Assembly: GCA_949152475.1 (NCBI GenBank)
Contig: OX424570.1
Coordinates: forward strand, 3,646,181 to 3,710,180
Length of the DNA stretch: 64,000 nucleotides
Direction of reading: 5' to 3'
DNA from: Terebella lapidaria
Taxonomy: Eukaryota > Annelida > Polychaeta > Terebellida > Terebellidae
Shown: piece by piece, positions 1 through 11,989 of the stretch
Layout: every line of letters begins with the position of its first letter
Position numbering within the stretch: position 1 is the stretch's first letter
Position numbers and translations under genes: made by a program
Notes under the pieces: generated by a model
What the model saw: only the letters and a program-made list of their open reading frames with translations
What the model was told of the DNA's origin: nothing
The model's database searches: none

Positions 1-2
1 AC

Positions 3-986
3 TCATCCTTGGGAGTCTATGAGTCTAAATGGCGAGTCTTCGCTGCTTGGTGCGATGGCAGGCAGGTTGATCCATTCAACGCCTCTGCTCAGACAGTAGC
101 TGATTTTCTCTTGGAGAAATTCCAAGCGGGTGCGGCCCCTTCGACATTAGCGGGTTATAGGACCGCTCTAGCCAAGACTATTTTGCCTCACACTGGCATC
201 AATCTCGGCGAGGATCAAGATCTGAGCGCCTTGCTCAATAACTTTAAAGTTGAACGTCCGCTTACCCGTAACTCAGTTCCGGAGTGGGATCTATCCCTGG
301 TTTTGAACCGTTTGGCGTCTGCTCCCTTTGAACCTATGTCTTCCGCCCCCCTAAAGTTCCTTACTTGGAAGACAGTCTTCCTGCTGGCTCTGGCTTCTGG
401 ACGTCGCAGGAGCGAAATCCACGCCTTGGATTTCTCAAAAGTTAGATGGCGAGAGGATGGCCTCCAGGTCTCCTTGCAGGTCATCCCTTCTTTCCTGGCG
501 AAAACCCAGCTGGTGTCGTCTCCCCCGCTGGCCTTCACGATTCCGGCTTTGTCGGCGTCTGTAGGCCCGAATCTCGAGGAAGACTGTCTCCTGTGCCCAT
601 TGCGGGCTTTGCGCTTGTACCTTAAGCGGACAAAAGGTCTCCGGGCTGGCAAGCGACTGTTGTTCATTTCACATCAGTTGAAATTCCAACGGGACATACG
701 TTCCGCTACCATCTCATCCTGGATTCAAAAATGTATCCGCACCTGTTACGATTTGGCCGAGCAGGACTCCGCCTGTTCGTTCAAGGTACGCGCCCATGAT
801 GTTCGGGCCATGGCGGCCTCTCTTGCATATATGGGACGGGTTCCACTTGATCAGGTCATGCAAGCATGTTCATGGCAATCCCATAACACCTTTACGTCTT
901 TCTACCTTAGAGACCTGACGTGGACGGGGAGTGAGGGCTACCACCTCGGGCCCGTGGTAGCTGCTCGGAGCGTCGTCACCCCTTGA
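3..986 (+). CDS. DIRS tyrosine recombinase (5'-truncated by window edge)
   Basis: The reading frame is open from the window edge to a TGA at 984-986, about 327 codons. It aligns by eye along its whole length with the C-terminal domain of the DIRS ORF at 42,746-48,109; shared blocks include VPEWDLSLVLN, FKTVFLLALASG or WKTVFLLALASG, and NTFTSFYLR. The catalytic R-H-x-x-R-Y set of tyrosine recombinases is present: Arg in ASGRRRSEIHAL, His and Arg in RAHDVRAM, and the Tyr nucleophile in SFYLRDL. In DIRS elements this enzyme inserts the circular DNA intermediate. No stop or frameshift is visible, so this end of the copy is intact. The element's upstream coding region lies outside the window. Confidence 0.9.
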   Translation, partial: SSLGVYESKWRVFAAWCDGRQVDPFNASAQTVADFLLEKFQAGAAPSTLAGYRTALAKTILPHTGINLGEDQDLSALLNNFKVERPLTRNSVPEWDLSLVLNRLASAPFEPMSSAPLKFLTWKTVFLLALASGRRRSEIHALDFSKVRWREDGLQVSLQVIPSFLAKTQLVSSPPLAFTIPALSASVGPNLEEDCLLCPLRALRLYLKRTKGLRAGKRLLFISHQLKFQRDIRSATISSWIQKCIRTCYDLAEQDSACSFKVRAHDVRAMAASLAYMGRVPLDQVMQACSWQSHNTFTSFYLRDLTWTGSEGYHLGPVVAARSVVTP

Positions 987-1406
987 GGATGACGTGGCCC
1001 ATCTTGTACATACGTTCCTCTTGTACATATGTTGAAGTTCCGTGTTGCGAGTTCCGGTTCCGATTACCGTTAAATTGGTCTCCTATGTCAGTACGGTCGT
1101 ACTCCTTAGTTCGGTATGCATTGTGACTCAGTTGCGTCAGCAAGGCATATCCTCATGTACATACGTTACGTCACTTATGACCGGAAGCCAGTCACTCGAC
1201 ACTCGGAGGTAAGTGGTTTTTTCTACTTACCCTATTGTTAAACCATAAATGTTTTGGTGACCCTGAGGACACCCTCCTCTGGTTCCTCCAATCATTCAGG
1301 GGAAAAGCCCACCCTGTCCCTCACTGAGGCCCTAGGGTTGAGCTTTTGGTTATGTCAGAGTTCTTTTTGGAGCACCCCGCCTCCAATCTTTATTCTGATT
1401 TTACCC

Positions 1407-1500
1407 GTAATGTGTTTTGGAGGTAAGATATAGGCATATAACTGGCTGTTTTATGTTAATAAAACTAGTGTTATATACTATACTTACCTCCAAAACACAT
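1407..1500 (+). repeat. DIRS internal complementary region (ICR)
   Basis: The block starts with ACCCGTAATGTGTTTTGG and ends with the reverse complement of the same motif. Its right half (from about 1440) is the reverse complement of the terminal sequence at 1683-1745. Its left half should be the reverse complement of the element's missing left end. In DIRS elements the ICR templates the joining of the two ends into a circle. Confidence 0.8.
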
Positions 1501-1680
1501 TCAGAGTGCCCACCCGGCCGGCCCCGCGTACTCCTTCTGGTTGGTTCCTAGAATCGACGAGAATGACGTCACCATCCGGTCACGTGGGTTAGTGGCTTGG
1601 ACAATTCATTGTCTAGCCCATTTTCCAAATGGGGTTCTCTCTATGGAGAACTCCTATGTCAGTAAGGCTAATAAGCCATA

Positions 1681-1745
1681 ACCCGTAATGTGTTTTGGAG
1701 GTAAGTATAGTATATAACACTAGTTTTATTAACATAAAACAGCCA
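1681..1745 (+). repeat. DIRS right terminal repeat end
   Basis: It begins ACCCGTAATGTGTTTTGG, as the ICR does, then reads through TATAACACTAGTTTTATT to a boundary after ACAGCCA at about 1745. This is the reverse complement of the second half of the ICR. The next bases share no similarity with the ICR, so the boundary is good to within a few bases. Confidence 0.75.
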
Positions 1746-3065
1746 ATTTCTGTTACTGTGTAAAGTAAATAAATGTTTGTGATTATAGCACTCGAATAAA
1801 TTATTTTAGATTTGACCATTATTAGTATTTAGTTATATTATACTTCAGTTTTAGTGAACATTTTTTAACACAGTTCACTAGTCCCGTCTTATTGAAATAG
1901 ACTGTTTTTCTTTGTCAAATTGATGAGTATTTGCTCATAGTTTGGTAGCACCCAGTCTGAATAGTTTCATAACTACCGGTATAGAACATTTGAAAAGGGT
2001 CTCAATACATATGGAATACTTATATGACTTGCCACAAATGTATGAGTATATATGCCCATAATGGGAGCCAAAGCTCGTAACTCCAACCATTTATAATCCA
2101 AGACCAATATACTGTAAACCCAGAAAGTATCACCGTCCATTTATTTAGCGTTTTAAAAAAAAAATCGCTAATATTTATGGATGCTAAGTCATAAAATACG
2201 GTTTTTCTGTCATCCACCCACTAAATTAGATGGCCTCTAATACGTCCACTTTGGTAAAAACGCTAAACTTATTGGATGCTAATATTTCGTCGTTTACAGT
2301 AATACGATCTACCTCCACATTATGAATTTTGACCAGTGAGCTCCTGCCACATAATATAACACAGTAACATCTGGATATATATAATATAAATCATTTATTC
2401 ATCACAATAGTGTGAACTATTTTGCATTGCTTTGTACATAAATATAAATATTATATCATCGTACATCATGGGATTATATGGAAATATACACGGTAACTAC
2501 CGGTATGGATATTCTGAACACAAATTGGTGTGAAGAGCTTAGGTGGGTTTTGGGATACATAATATCATTTAATTGAATGTCATAGACCAACTAGGTCTCA
2601 TCTGTAAACATTTATGTGCCATCATGTCAATAAACTAACTAGTGTTGCCACATTGATCAATATGCATTTAAGCAGTGAATTTATCAAAGTTTAAATTCCA
2701 CCATTAGCAATGTTTTTCAGTTGCCCCAAGTTTACATTTCAGAATATTGCAATCTGTTCACAATAGTGGAATATATTTCCCAGCAGTTCAAAATAAGCAG
2801 AAACCTCACCCCCAGAAATACATTCTGCTAATCCTTATAACTTGCAACTATAACTACTACAACTTTCATGAGAGATCATTTGGGACATTAAACAGCATTA
2901 ATCTCAAATTTCGCATGATTATGACACAGGTTCGTGTTGCATTCACATTTTTCAACATGAATATCAACTTTGATACACAGCAATATACAACAGCAACAGA
3001 ACGATTTCTTCAATGAGACATGACAGACAACACAGACAAGTGAAGCAATCAAAAAGTTGTCATCA
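1746..3065. other. AT-rich intergenic / probable 3' UTR of TAF5, no gene seen
   Basis: No coding exon is recognisable here. A TTTATT at 2394-2399 reads AATAAA on the minus strand and could be the poly(A) signal for the TAF5 gene that ends at 3066, but this is only a motif match. The stretch also holds one small MITE, at 2112-2299. Confidence 0.5.
2112..2299. mobile_element. MITE with CTGTAAAC terminal inverted repeats and TA duplication
   Basis: The left end reads TA-CTGTAAACCC and the right end reads GTTTACAG-TA. TA lies on both sides, as in Tc1/mariner-type insertions. The interior (188 bp) is non-coding. The same terminus recurs at 16,493-16,698 and 18,119-18,322. Confidence 0.65.
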
Positions 3066-6000
3066 TCAGGTGGTGTAAGGTCCCGCAGCTAGAAGCAGAT
3101 TCCTTCGAGTGTAGTGTAAGGATAGGACAGGTGTTGACTTGGTTGGATAGGCGCCCACTTCATACGATGACTTATCACCGCTGAAAATATTCGTTACCAG
3201 CAAAAAATTAACTTTTTTTTCATCATAGATAACACCTCGTTGCCAGTGCATGATAAATCGACACAGGCTAACATGTCTCGAAAACATCCCATAACACTCT
3301 ACTTGATATAAATGATTCAATCCATGTATTCTAGAAATTCTAGACTCACCTGACTAGACCAGACACACCCTCCGTCTCCAAGTCATCCATCACCTTAGCA
3401 ACGTCCCAGAGTCTCACAGAATTGTCCATTCCGCCTGGTAATCACGTAGATTTCACAAAATTTTAGACATGTATCAATAAATTTGATGCACTTTATATCA
3501 ATGACACATTTCACTCTCAAATGGTCAGTATTTGAATTTCTAAATACGAAATTGTAACATGTTCTTGTTCCAATAAGTTTAGTAAGTTCTACTACACCAT
3601 AATCCTCACCAGTAGCCAGCAATGAGCCCTCTCTGCTGAAGCACATGGAGTAAATGGTATTTGTGTGTCCTCGGAGCTGTCCTACAAGGTCACCAGATGC
3701 AATATCCCATAACAACGCTATGTTGTCCTTCCCTGTAGACGAGATACATCATACCAGGAGTATTATACCCAGGGTGAATACAATCCGACGATTGCTGCAT
3801 TGTCTTCCTAGATCAGGGCGATATACTAACACATTTATGTCAGGAATATCACTGAAATACGCCGCTGAATACCCTAGAACATGAAGTTTTCGCCGAAGTT
3901 TTACACAAAGACAAGAACTGAGTTTGTGTTCAAAGTGTGTCGAGAAGATTTCACTATGCAGTAGTAGATAACATATCCATACCTGCAGATGCTAAGTACC
4001 GTCCGTCTGGTGTGAAGGCTAGCGAGTGTATCGGGCCCTGACAGGAATAAAGATCATAGGTCAGGACAGGTTATACAGAGGTCACACCAATGTACACACA
4101 CTCACAGATTATGGTTCCATTGAAGTGATTTCACGTGAAAGACATGTTGGTAAATAGTCCACAGCGAACAACAAGAACTAGCCAAGAAAGATCAACTCCC
4201 ATCATCACTTGGTCGATATCTGGTGCCTCCACAAAAATGGACTAAATCCTGACAGTGGTCTCTTGAGTCGGTCCACACTGTATTTATCTGCATGTATAAA
4301 CCTACATACCTTGTGCCCGGTCATGATTCTGACACAGTTGCCACTCGCTACGTCCCACAGTCTAACAGTTCTATCTGCCGACCCACTGGCGATGTAGTTT
4401 GAGTTCGGGTGGTATTCTATACACTGTTTGAGATATCAAAAGCATATTATCACATCATATATTGTAGATACAGAGCAATACATTAATAGCTGGAGTTGAA
4501 TTTTGTGATCAACAGAGGCAGCTCTCTCACATCAACATCTGCCAGATGTCCGACAAAGAGTCTCAGTGGTTGGTAGTGGTCTGTTGACCAGAGACGAATA
4601 GTCCGGTCATGTCCCGAGGATATGAAATAGTGTCCATACGGCCTGAAAACATGGCTTCTAGTGTATTCAGATGTTCACCAGGACATTATCAGTAAAATTC
4701 ATTCAATTTTCAAAGTAAATTATGCTCACCCAAACTTGGCGTCCCAAACAGGATATACGTGGCCTTTATAACACACAAGGTTGCTCCAAGTTTGTAAGCT
4801 CCAGAGTCGAACTGCAACAAAGTAATCACGAGTAAATGACACATGCCTAACTCAAGATCTACTCTGGTGTTTGTGTCCATGGAAATATATCCCCCATATC
4901 TCACCAGTTCCATCTTCCGAGCAGGAGAGTAGCTGACTTCGGTCGGGAGTGAAGCTTGTGGAATAAACCGGTCCGTTGTGACCCATCAAAGCCTTGGAGT
5001 CTGATGCTGTCCGATCGTCCATCATACGCTCTAAAACATCATCTGTCACAGAAATGTTCAGTGTTCAGTAAATATCTGACATTCTTGGTTCAAATCTCAA
5101 TCCTGTTGCCTATTCCTCTGCAACATTATTGACTTATTTCAAGAAGCTACTCTGTTTAATTTCAGAACATTATTTCGCATGACTAATGCATTTTGAACAT
5201 GGTCTGATACTGTCGTGGAAAAATTTCTTCAAGCCAAATGATTTACACTGTAATTTTCTCACCTGATTCTCTATCTATCAGGTTTAGATCATCTGGAGGT
5301 TTCATGCCCCGTAATTTTAAGGGCGTCAAACTCCAAACTTTGATTCGAGAGTCACCAAAACCAGCGGCCATGAGACTCGAGTCATCACATATACTAACTG
5401 ATGTCACACTGAAAGTAAAGATAAACATCATAAATTTCAGAGAAACGGATTGATTCAGTGCCAGTATATATTAACAATAAGTTGAAATACAAGGTATATA
5501 TATTACACATATGCAGTGCACAAAGCATGGACTTTTTTGCTTATGATGATAACATTTGAGTTGCTTTTATCACTTCCTCTTGCTCAAAACAGGGCATGAA
5601 ATGACCTAAAACACCCCCCCCCCCACCCCTTCTCCCCCCTCTACCAACCCCTGGTATGCGTTGGCGAGTGTGTAGAAACAAATGGATGGCAGGTTCTCAG
5701 GCCCGACTGGGACACGCTTCATCGACTCCCGCACAGAGCGAACCTTCTCCAACTTGTCAATGTCACGCCTGGAGTAGAGCTTCAACATTTCACGATTGGT
5801 GTGGAAAATTGTGCTCAAATTTGAATTGTACATGTCAGTGCATTGAATCAAAGTACTTGAATTAGCCAGTCAGTTGAGATAACTTCTGTATATTTCTGTC
5901 ACAGTGCATACATTAATCTGCCATCTGAACAGGACATGTATATCTGCTATGGAAACAGTACATACACTTATGTTACATAAGCTGTACGTACATCTCTGGT

Positions 6001-9000
6001 AAAGGTATCCTTGTCATGGATGGAGCGTTGGGGTCATTCTTGGATTTTTTCAGCAGTGAAGGGTCCTTCTTAGCTTTCTTTTTCTAGATTTGAATTTTCG
6101 AAACAAAATAAAGTAATCAGTGATAAAGTATTGACATGTACAAGTTATAATTTTGAAACGTGTGTTTTTCTGTCTTTGAAACAAAATTTGAATAAAACTC
6201 AACACTGCAATACGAGAACATGGTACCAGTATTTCATTATTTCTCCAAACCTTCGAGCTAGTTTGTTCTGAGGCCTCTTCGTCATCGTCCAGAGGTATAT
6301 TGATGTCTGGCTCCTTCAGCAGTCCGTAATAAACCTTGGCTTTGTTTGCTGTAGAATGTCAGTTTGACAAATTTGTATTTAAAGTCGTTACTGGGTTTCA
6401 CATTGTATTGTGATCATTTGGCGTGAAAAGGTGTACACCTCACCATCTTTCTTGGCTTCTCCAGACATTCCTCCTGCAGTGGCATCGATCTGAAGTTTTG
6501 TTCTCGGTGCCCCATCAAATACTGAGGGATTAACAACATTTAAGAAGTTTGTATAGTGCGATAGTATGTTAGATGATCCACAAATATACTTGTATCCAGC
6601 TTACATACAAATGAAATCCATGATTGGTGTTTCAACACCAAACAAATGACTCGACAATTGGGAATCTGACATATGAAATTTGGTAAACTTGGTAAGTGGG
6701 AACATGATAAAAGCAATTGGGAATTATTCTAAGTTGACCCACAGCTCGAGGAATACAGCAGTGTGATGATTGTAATCACTGACATTCACGGAACTCTCTT
6801 GATGGTTACATTTAATCTCAAGAACTCACCGTCAATAAACAGATGATCTTGGACAATGTTAAGGAGAATGGTTTGTTTTTTCTCCAGTAGATGGCGCTTC
6901 AAGTGATTGTATGAATCACGAGACATTCTGATGGTAAACTTGCTTGACCTGAAAATAGAAATATCCATTTTATCGTCTGTGTGATAGCCACATTTGGTGG
7001 CACAACAGAAATGTTCATATTTAACTTTAACAGGGTGAGTACATACCACAAAGGAAGCTATGCTGGGTTTTTTCCTCAGGTACATTTACAATAAACATGT
7101 GTTATAAAATGGAGAAATAATATTTCTCACTTGAAGTTGTCAAGAAGCTGGTTTCCCCGCATGTGTTCTGCTTTAAAGACTGTGGATAACTGAGTGAGAT
7201 CGTCGGTGTAGTACGCCTCCTGGTGTGGACTGAAGTGATCAAAGAACTGCCGAGCTGGAAAGATGTGAATGAAGGCACAGATAAAACGGGAGAACAGGAA
7301 TTATCTATATAAGTAAAGAAGAGTATCTCCAGTGTGCATGTATAGTGTGGATACCTTCATGCTCATGGTTGTTGAAGACCAGCTCCAGGTACATGTGCAC
7401 AAAAACCGGGTATAAAATCAGCGACAGTTCGCACTGAAAGTAGACAAATCATATTCAGGAATACAGGTAGATCTATATCCATGACTTTTTAAATGCAACA
7501 TTTCTGATTAACAATAGAAAGACACAAAAATATTTCAGTGAATAGTAACAAAAATATTTCACCTTGTGAACATCCAGTGACTTTTCAACAAATTGTTCCA
7601 AACTTCTGTAGTAAGTCTCATACAAGGTAGCATCTCCTTCACTGAAACAAAAGAAGAGGAACGGGTTAACAAAAGTAAAGTACATGTGATGCAAATAAAA
7701 GTACAACAACAGTTTTTAACTGTATATTTTCAGGGTCATTACCGGAGTCATTATATGAGCGAACTCTGATACCATTGCTGTCGACAAAATGGTTGCCCAC
7801 AATTGCATGGTGAGTTCATGTAATCATGGTTTGAGTTTCTAAGCTACACATGGGAATATTCATCGATGCTGTGATAGTCATTGCTCATGAGTCAAATTTG
7901 TAACCTCTGTGTCACATCGGTAACATAGATTAAGCCTATACAAGGGATGGATAAGGCACATATCGTTTCATTTGATGGAGAGATGTCCAACGTTGCTCAT
8001 TCCATGGGTGGATGGCAACAATGCCAGATGCTCTGCATTGCTCAGGCTGTTGCTTGTGTGGCGATTTCGCCCAAAAATCATGGCAGGAGTATATGCATAT
8101 GGCATAGTTTCGAGTGCTAGATCGGTTTATCTAGCACTCTGTTGCCGAATCTAGGCCGAGCCTTTAGGCAAGGCTTAGATGGTGATCAGAGTGCTAGATA
8201 AACTGATCTAGCACGAGAATACAATGTCATATGCATTTTCTCGCACGACATGCCAATAAACAGCTGTCACGGCAAAGAAATTATATATTTTTCTCGCTTG
8301 AGTGCCAGATAGAAATATCTTAGAACTGCTCTCAGCATTGGAAGGAAATGATGAAGTGCGAGAAATTCTTTGTAAACACTACTTTTGTTTTGGCAGCTTC
8401 ACATTTGAAGCACGTGCGTTGCTTAGTGACATATTGTGTTTTGTCGATCCACTATACTGAAACAACGTCATCCCTCGTGTCTCGTGCTTGGGGGTTATAA
8501 ATACTAACAAGCCGCTTTGTGTGACGATGGGTGAGCTCGGCCATGAGCTCCATATGTCCCTTTCGTCCAGCTAGAAGTGGGCCGTGAGGCCCCGGGGACA
8601 ATTTCCAATCGAGGGCCCTGGAGGGGGACTGTGCTGAACCAGGGCTTGTCCCTGTGATCACCGGTCTCTCGCCCTGGGATGGTGTGACACAGGCTCTGGT
8701 AGACCGTCGGGCTGTTCAGGGATCTATCCCTGCGGCAGTGCCGTCGGCGAGGCCGGCCAGCAACATGCCCACTTGCCGAGTTCTGTGGTGCCGCTCCCAT
8801 GGCATCTCAGGTTCTGCACACGGCTACATTACCATAATTTATGTATAATGCATGTTGTATATTGATGATGATGATGATGATGTGTTATGATGTGATGTAT
8901 GACGGCCAGATTTGTCCAGATGGACTTTTACCTGGCTGTAGTTCTAGTAATTACGACGCCCGCCATGACCGTGCCTCAGCGAATGGCGCTTGCGCCCTAG

Positions 9001-10471
9001 GTAACAGGCATCAAACGTTACACTTGTTTAATTAGCATGACAACCCTCCGCTAGGCGGCGCGCGCAAGCAGTTTTTCGCGGGAGCGAAAAAAGTGAAGCT
9101 CGTTGAACCCGGTTTGGGTGGGGTCATGTTACGGTCATTTTCGACCAATCAGAATGTCTTTTACATAGCATATTTGGTATGTATGGAAAGGTTAGACATC
9201 GGCCTAGGTGACAAGAGCCCTCGTTTTGAGATCTGACCCAATTTTGGAGGTGAAAGTTCAGCTCAAAGTTTTTTTTCACGCCAAAAAACAAGTTAAAACT
9301 TCTTGTCGCCGATCATACATGGTTTAATTTGGGAATTAATGTTTTTTCTTTCATAATATAACGATAATTCAATCATAAACCCCCGTACTGCTTGGGAAAT
9401 TGCTTCAAAATGAAGGGCCTGTCGTGTTTCATCTGCACTTCCGCCATCTGTTTAGTATTGGTTGGCACTCGAAGCCCCTATTATCGCCCATGTAAACAAG
9501 CTTGGCTATCGTTTTTTGGAGACATCAGAGAAAAATTCTATTTTGGGCATATCTCATAAGATTTTTTTTATTGACCTTTGATAACATTACAGTAAAGGAG
9601 TACCTTGGACATTTTGCTACAAATAAAACAATTTTTTGTGACTAGAATTTTGTCAGAAATGGCTTCAGTGATCATTCGTTCTACTTCTAATGGCCTGATG
9701 AGGGCAAATTTGACAACTTTGGGCACAATGATCACCACCAACGTCATATATTTTTAGTGTGTATGATGTTGCAATGTGTAAAGTAATTAATATTGAATAT
9801 TTTCGAGCCCTGAAATATGTATTATCACGTTTTGTTTGCGTGTAAACAGCGAGCTTCACTTTTTTGGACTTTTCCCTAATTTTTGTCTTCAGAAGGACCT
9901 AACGGTACCCCTCTTTGAAATGCTCTAGCACCTTTGCATCAATACCTACGGTCAATTTTGTTACATATTTGTTTCCCTGAAGCTTCAAGCTTTCTTTTGG
10001 TGTATTGTATGACCATGTAGACCCAATATTTCAGAAAGGTGTTGTCATGCTAGTTTAATGACTCGAATATAAAACCTGTAGATCGATATAAAATACCTTT
10101 TGTAAGCAGCCAAAGCCTGTGAAACGTCTGATTCTGTTTTGGCAGTGTCATCTTGTTTCACATCCTCTTCGGTGATATTGGCTTCCTTTTTCAACAGCGC
10201 TTCAGTTCCCTGTCAATATTAAAAGTGTAGGCTCAGTTCCCTGACAATATTAAAACTGTAGGCTCTTAAAACCCTCCGTAATTGAGCGATAAAAGGGGTA
10301 CTTGAAATACCAACAATATTATGACCGCTATATGAAATGTGCAATCAACTAGATCTACGAAATATACAATACCGATAAATTGTTCTTCTTCAGGAACTGC
10401 AACACAGCCAAAAGCGTGTCTTTTTCCGAGGAGCTGCTGTCATCTTTGGGAAGTTTTCCACTCGCGTCCAT
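3066..10471 (-). CDS. TAF5: Transcription initiation factor TFIID subunit 5 (TAF5)
   Basis: WD40 scaffold subunit of the nuclear TFIID complex. It is read from 19 exons (5' to 3'): 10373-10471, 10097-10209, 7563-7641, 7355-7433, 7131-7254, 6830-6948, 6444-6521, 6251-6348, 5992-6083, 5649-5768, 5263-5408, 4905-5042, 4730-4811, 4531-4642, 4310-4423, 3983-4037, 3610-3732, 3350-3434, 3066-3180. All phases join and the total is 1971 nt, 656 aa plus stop. A LisH motif (TLLAVLQFLKKNNLS) sits near residues 19-33, and the NTD2 helical domain spans about residues 70-210. A lysine-rich linker leads to a beta-propeller from about residue 335, with strands such as SRIKVWSL, RTIRLWST, RTVRLWDV and NSVRLWDV. 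The C-terminus THFTRR-like block (LHYTRRNLLLAAG) is diagnostic for TAF5. The paralogue TAF5L is less likely, because the pre-propeller segment (GPENLPSICFYTLANAYQG) follows TAF5. The N-terminus lacks the long low-complexity extension of vertebrate TAF5. Confidence 0.95.
8092..8215. repeat. Cruciform-prone double palindrome (GTGCTAGAT ... ATCTAGCAC)
   Basis: GTGCTAGATCGG...ATCTAGCAC is itself palindromic. It recurs about 80 bp downstream as GTGCTAGATAAACTGATCTAGCAC, also palindromic, and the two are inverted to each other around TCTAGGCCGAGCC...GGCTTAGA. Both flanks carry CATATG. It is probably a small foldback element. Confidence 0.6.
8863..8882 (+). repeat. (GAT)n microsatellite
   Basis: Uninterrupted GAT triplets (about six) run into TGTTATGATGTGATG. 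This is a simple repeat inside a TAF5 intron. Confidence 0.85.
9085..9868. mobile_element. Possible inverted-repeat element
   Basis: GAAAAAAGTGAAGCTCG at the left is matched by CGAGCTTCACTTTTTTG at the right, about 780 bp apart, with AT-rich non-coding sequence between. No target duplication is obvious, so the call rests on the paired ends only. Confidence 0.35.
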
Positions 10472-11980
10472 GTTTTGTTTTTGTGTTATAATTAGCGTCA
10501 TGAAGATAGAATAAGGAAACCTCAAAGAGACATTCGGTGGTCGGACAATCAGAAACGAAGGGGGAATGGTTCCTTGAGCTTGTCTTGTTGTGATTAGGCT
10601 TTGGTTTAATCTAATCAATAATGTAACGAACTTAGCCTACTTCAAAAACATGTTCTCACACTTATGATAGGCCTACTAGACAATCTAATTTGTTACATTC
10701 ATGTCACCATCGTTTTCACCTTTTTAGCTGTTTATGCTATTTGTGTTTTTTTATATTATTTTTTTTTTGTATACAGTTGTAAACAATTATGTATACAAAT
10801 TATTTCGTTCTCACTATATGACATTGCACAGACGGTTGTATCTCCACGTACTGTTTTTGCTTAACATTCACAATGTCTTTTTGTCATATCATGTTACTTT
10901 TCCAAGCAATTTCATTTCACTGTATATAATATTTTGTGACAACAAAAGTATTGAACGTTTTCTGAAATAAAAATGTTCAATGGTATTTATTGTATTATTG
11001 TAACGCAATCAGAATGTTGATTAGATTAATTGATGCTTTTCATGTGTGGAGAATTTGCCCATAAAGCAGCGTTTCGTGTGTGGTGAATTTGCCTATAAAG
11101 CCGCTGAGCAGGACAGTCATTTTGGATTTCGTACCTCATACTTTGGCCCATACACTTTTAAACCCCATACTCCATGTAGACTTTGGCCGCTTCGCATTCG
11201 AAGCATGCGTCGTCAAAGTAACATCTGTTGTTTATCGACCAGCTCCACTACATGTTAGTGACTTGGCACCCTCGTGCGCTGGCAGCAGGTAGGATTCAGT
11301 GGGATTCATCTTGCTTGTTTTAGTGAAATGAGTGCGACAGTGATTGCTCCTGGGGACAGTCTGTAGGTTACTCGGTGAAGGCTGTGTCTGGCACGGTGCT
11401 TGCAGTTGAGCTGACAGCATTTCTTTGAGACATTGTGCACAGGCCTGCCAATCCATCCAGTGTCTTCGTTGAGGAACGTAGCCAAGGCCGGCCAAGCAAC
11501 ACGCCCACGTGCCGCCAGCGACTCCATGGCATTTGGTCTTGGTTGCTCCGGGCTACATGCGTTGAACTAACCAACCATGTATGTGTCATGTGTCGACTCG
11601 TTCAATCTTTATCTTTAAAATTTACAATCGAATATTTATGAAATTTTGCACAAATTTTGAGAGGAAGGTATTATTTAGTTTTTTTATTTTCGCAATTTTA
11701 AAAACATGGTGGCCATTTTTGACGAAAAACGGCCAATTTTGGACTTTGACGGTCGTTTTATCAAAATCTGTTCAGTTCTTATTGATGCATAATACTCCTC
11801 ATATGTACCCCTGTGACATGTATAAGTTTCATTGCCCTTGAATCGCTCGCAGTGGGTCATTTTGGGTCCAAACTTGGCCCAAATGTGACCTTCCCATGTT
11901 AAATTCTCCTATGCTTTATAACGGGGCACATTTTTCCGAATATCTCACTTAATATTGAGATTAGAGATTAGGAATCAATT
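10472..11980. other. TAF5 promoter side and unclassified intergenic sequence
   Basis: The sequence just above 10,471 should hold the TAF5 promoter and 5' UTR; I see no TATA box or other decisive motif. From about 11,220 to 11,570 lies a GC-richer stretch similar to part of the repeat at 8.45-8.83 kb. From 11,640 the sequence merges into the family that feeds the tandem array below (GGCCATTTTTGACGAAAAACGGCC, then AAATTCTCCTATGC). No gene was recognised. Confidence 0.5.
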
Positions 11981-11989
11981 GTGGACATA

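Larger units (their letters stand above)
1..1745 (+). mobile_element. DIRS-like retrotransposon, 3' portion (5' part lies outside window)
   Basis: The segment has the 3' architecture of a DIRS-order element. An open tyrosine recombinase frame ends at 986, a non-coding stretch follows, then an internal complementary region at about 1407-1500 and a terminal repeat ending at about 1745. The first half of the internal region predicts a left terminus lying outside the window. Its second half is the reverse complement of the terminal sequence at 1683-1745. This is the known signature of a retroelement that integrates as a circle through a tyrosine recombinase and makes no target duplication. The terminal sequences differ from those of the DIRS copy at 42-48.6 kb, so this is a separate family. 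The right boundary is taken where similarity between the two copies stops. Confidence 0.85.
7642..10096 (-). other. TAF5 intron 2, repeat-filled
   Basis: The largest TAF5 intron (2.45 kb) lies between the second exon and the NTD2 exons. It contains an inverted-repeat hairpin at 8092-8215 and GC-richer repeat sequence at 8450-8830, part of which recurs at 11,400-11,560 (GAGGCCGGCC, then CATGCCCACTTGCCG-like). A GAT microsatellite and a possible inverted-repeat element at 9085-9868 are also present. No conserved coding exon was seen. Confidence 0.6.

Noticed and set aside
5040-5110. tRNA B-box-like GGTTCAAATCTC
   Set aside because: No A box or cloverleaf can be drawn around it; chance match inside a TAF5 intron.
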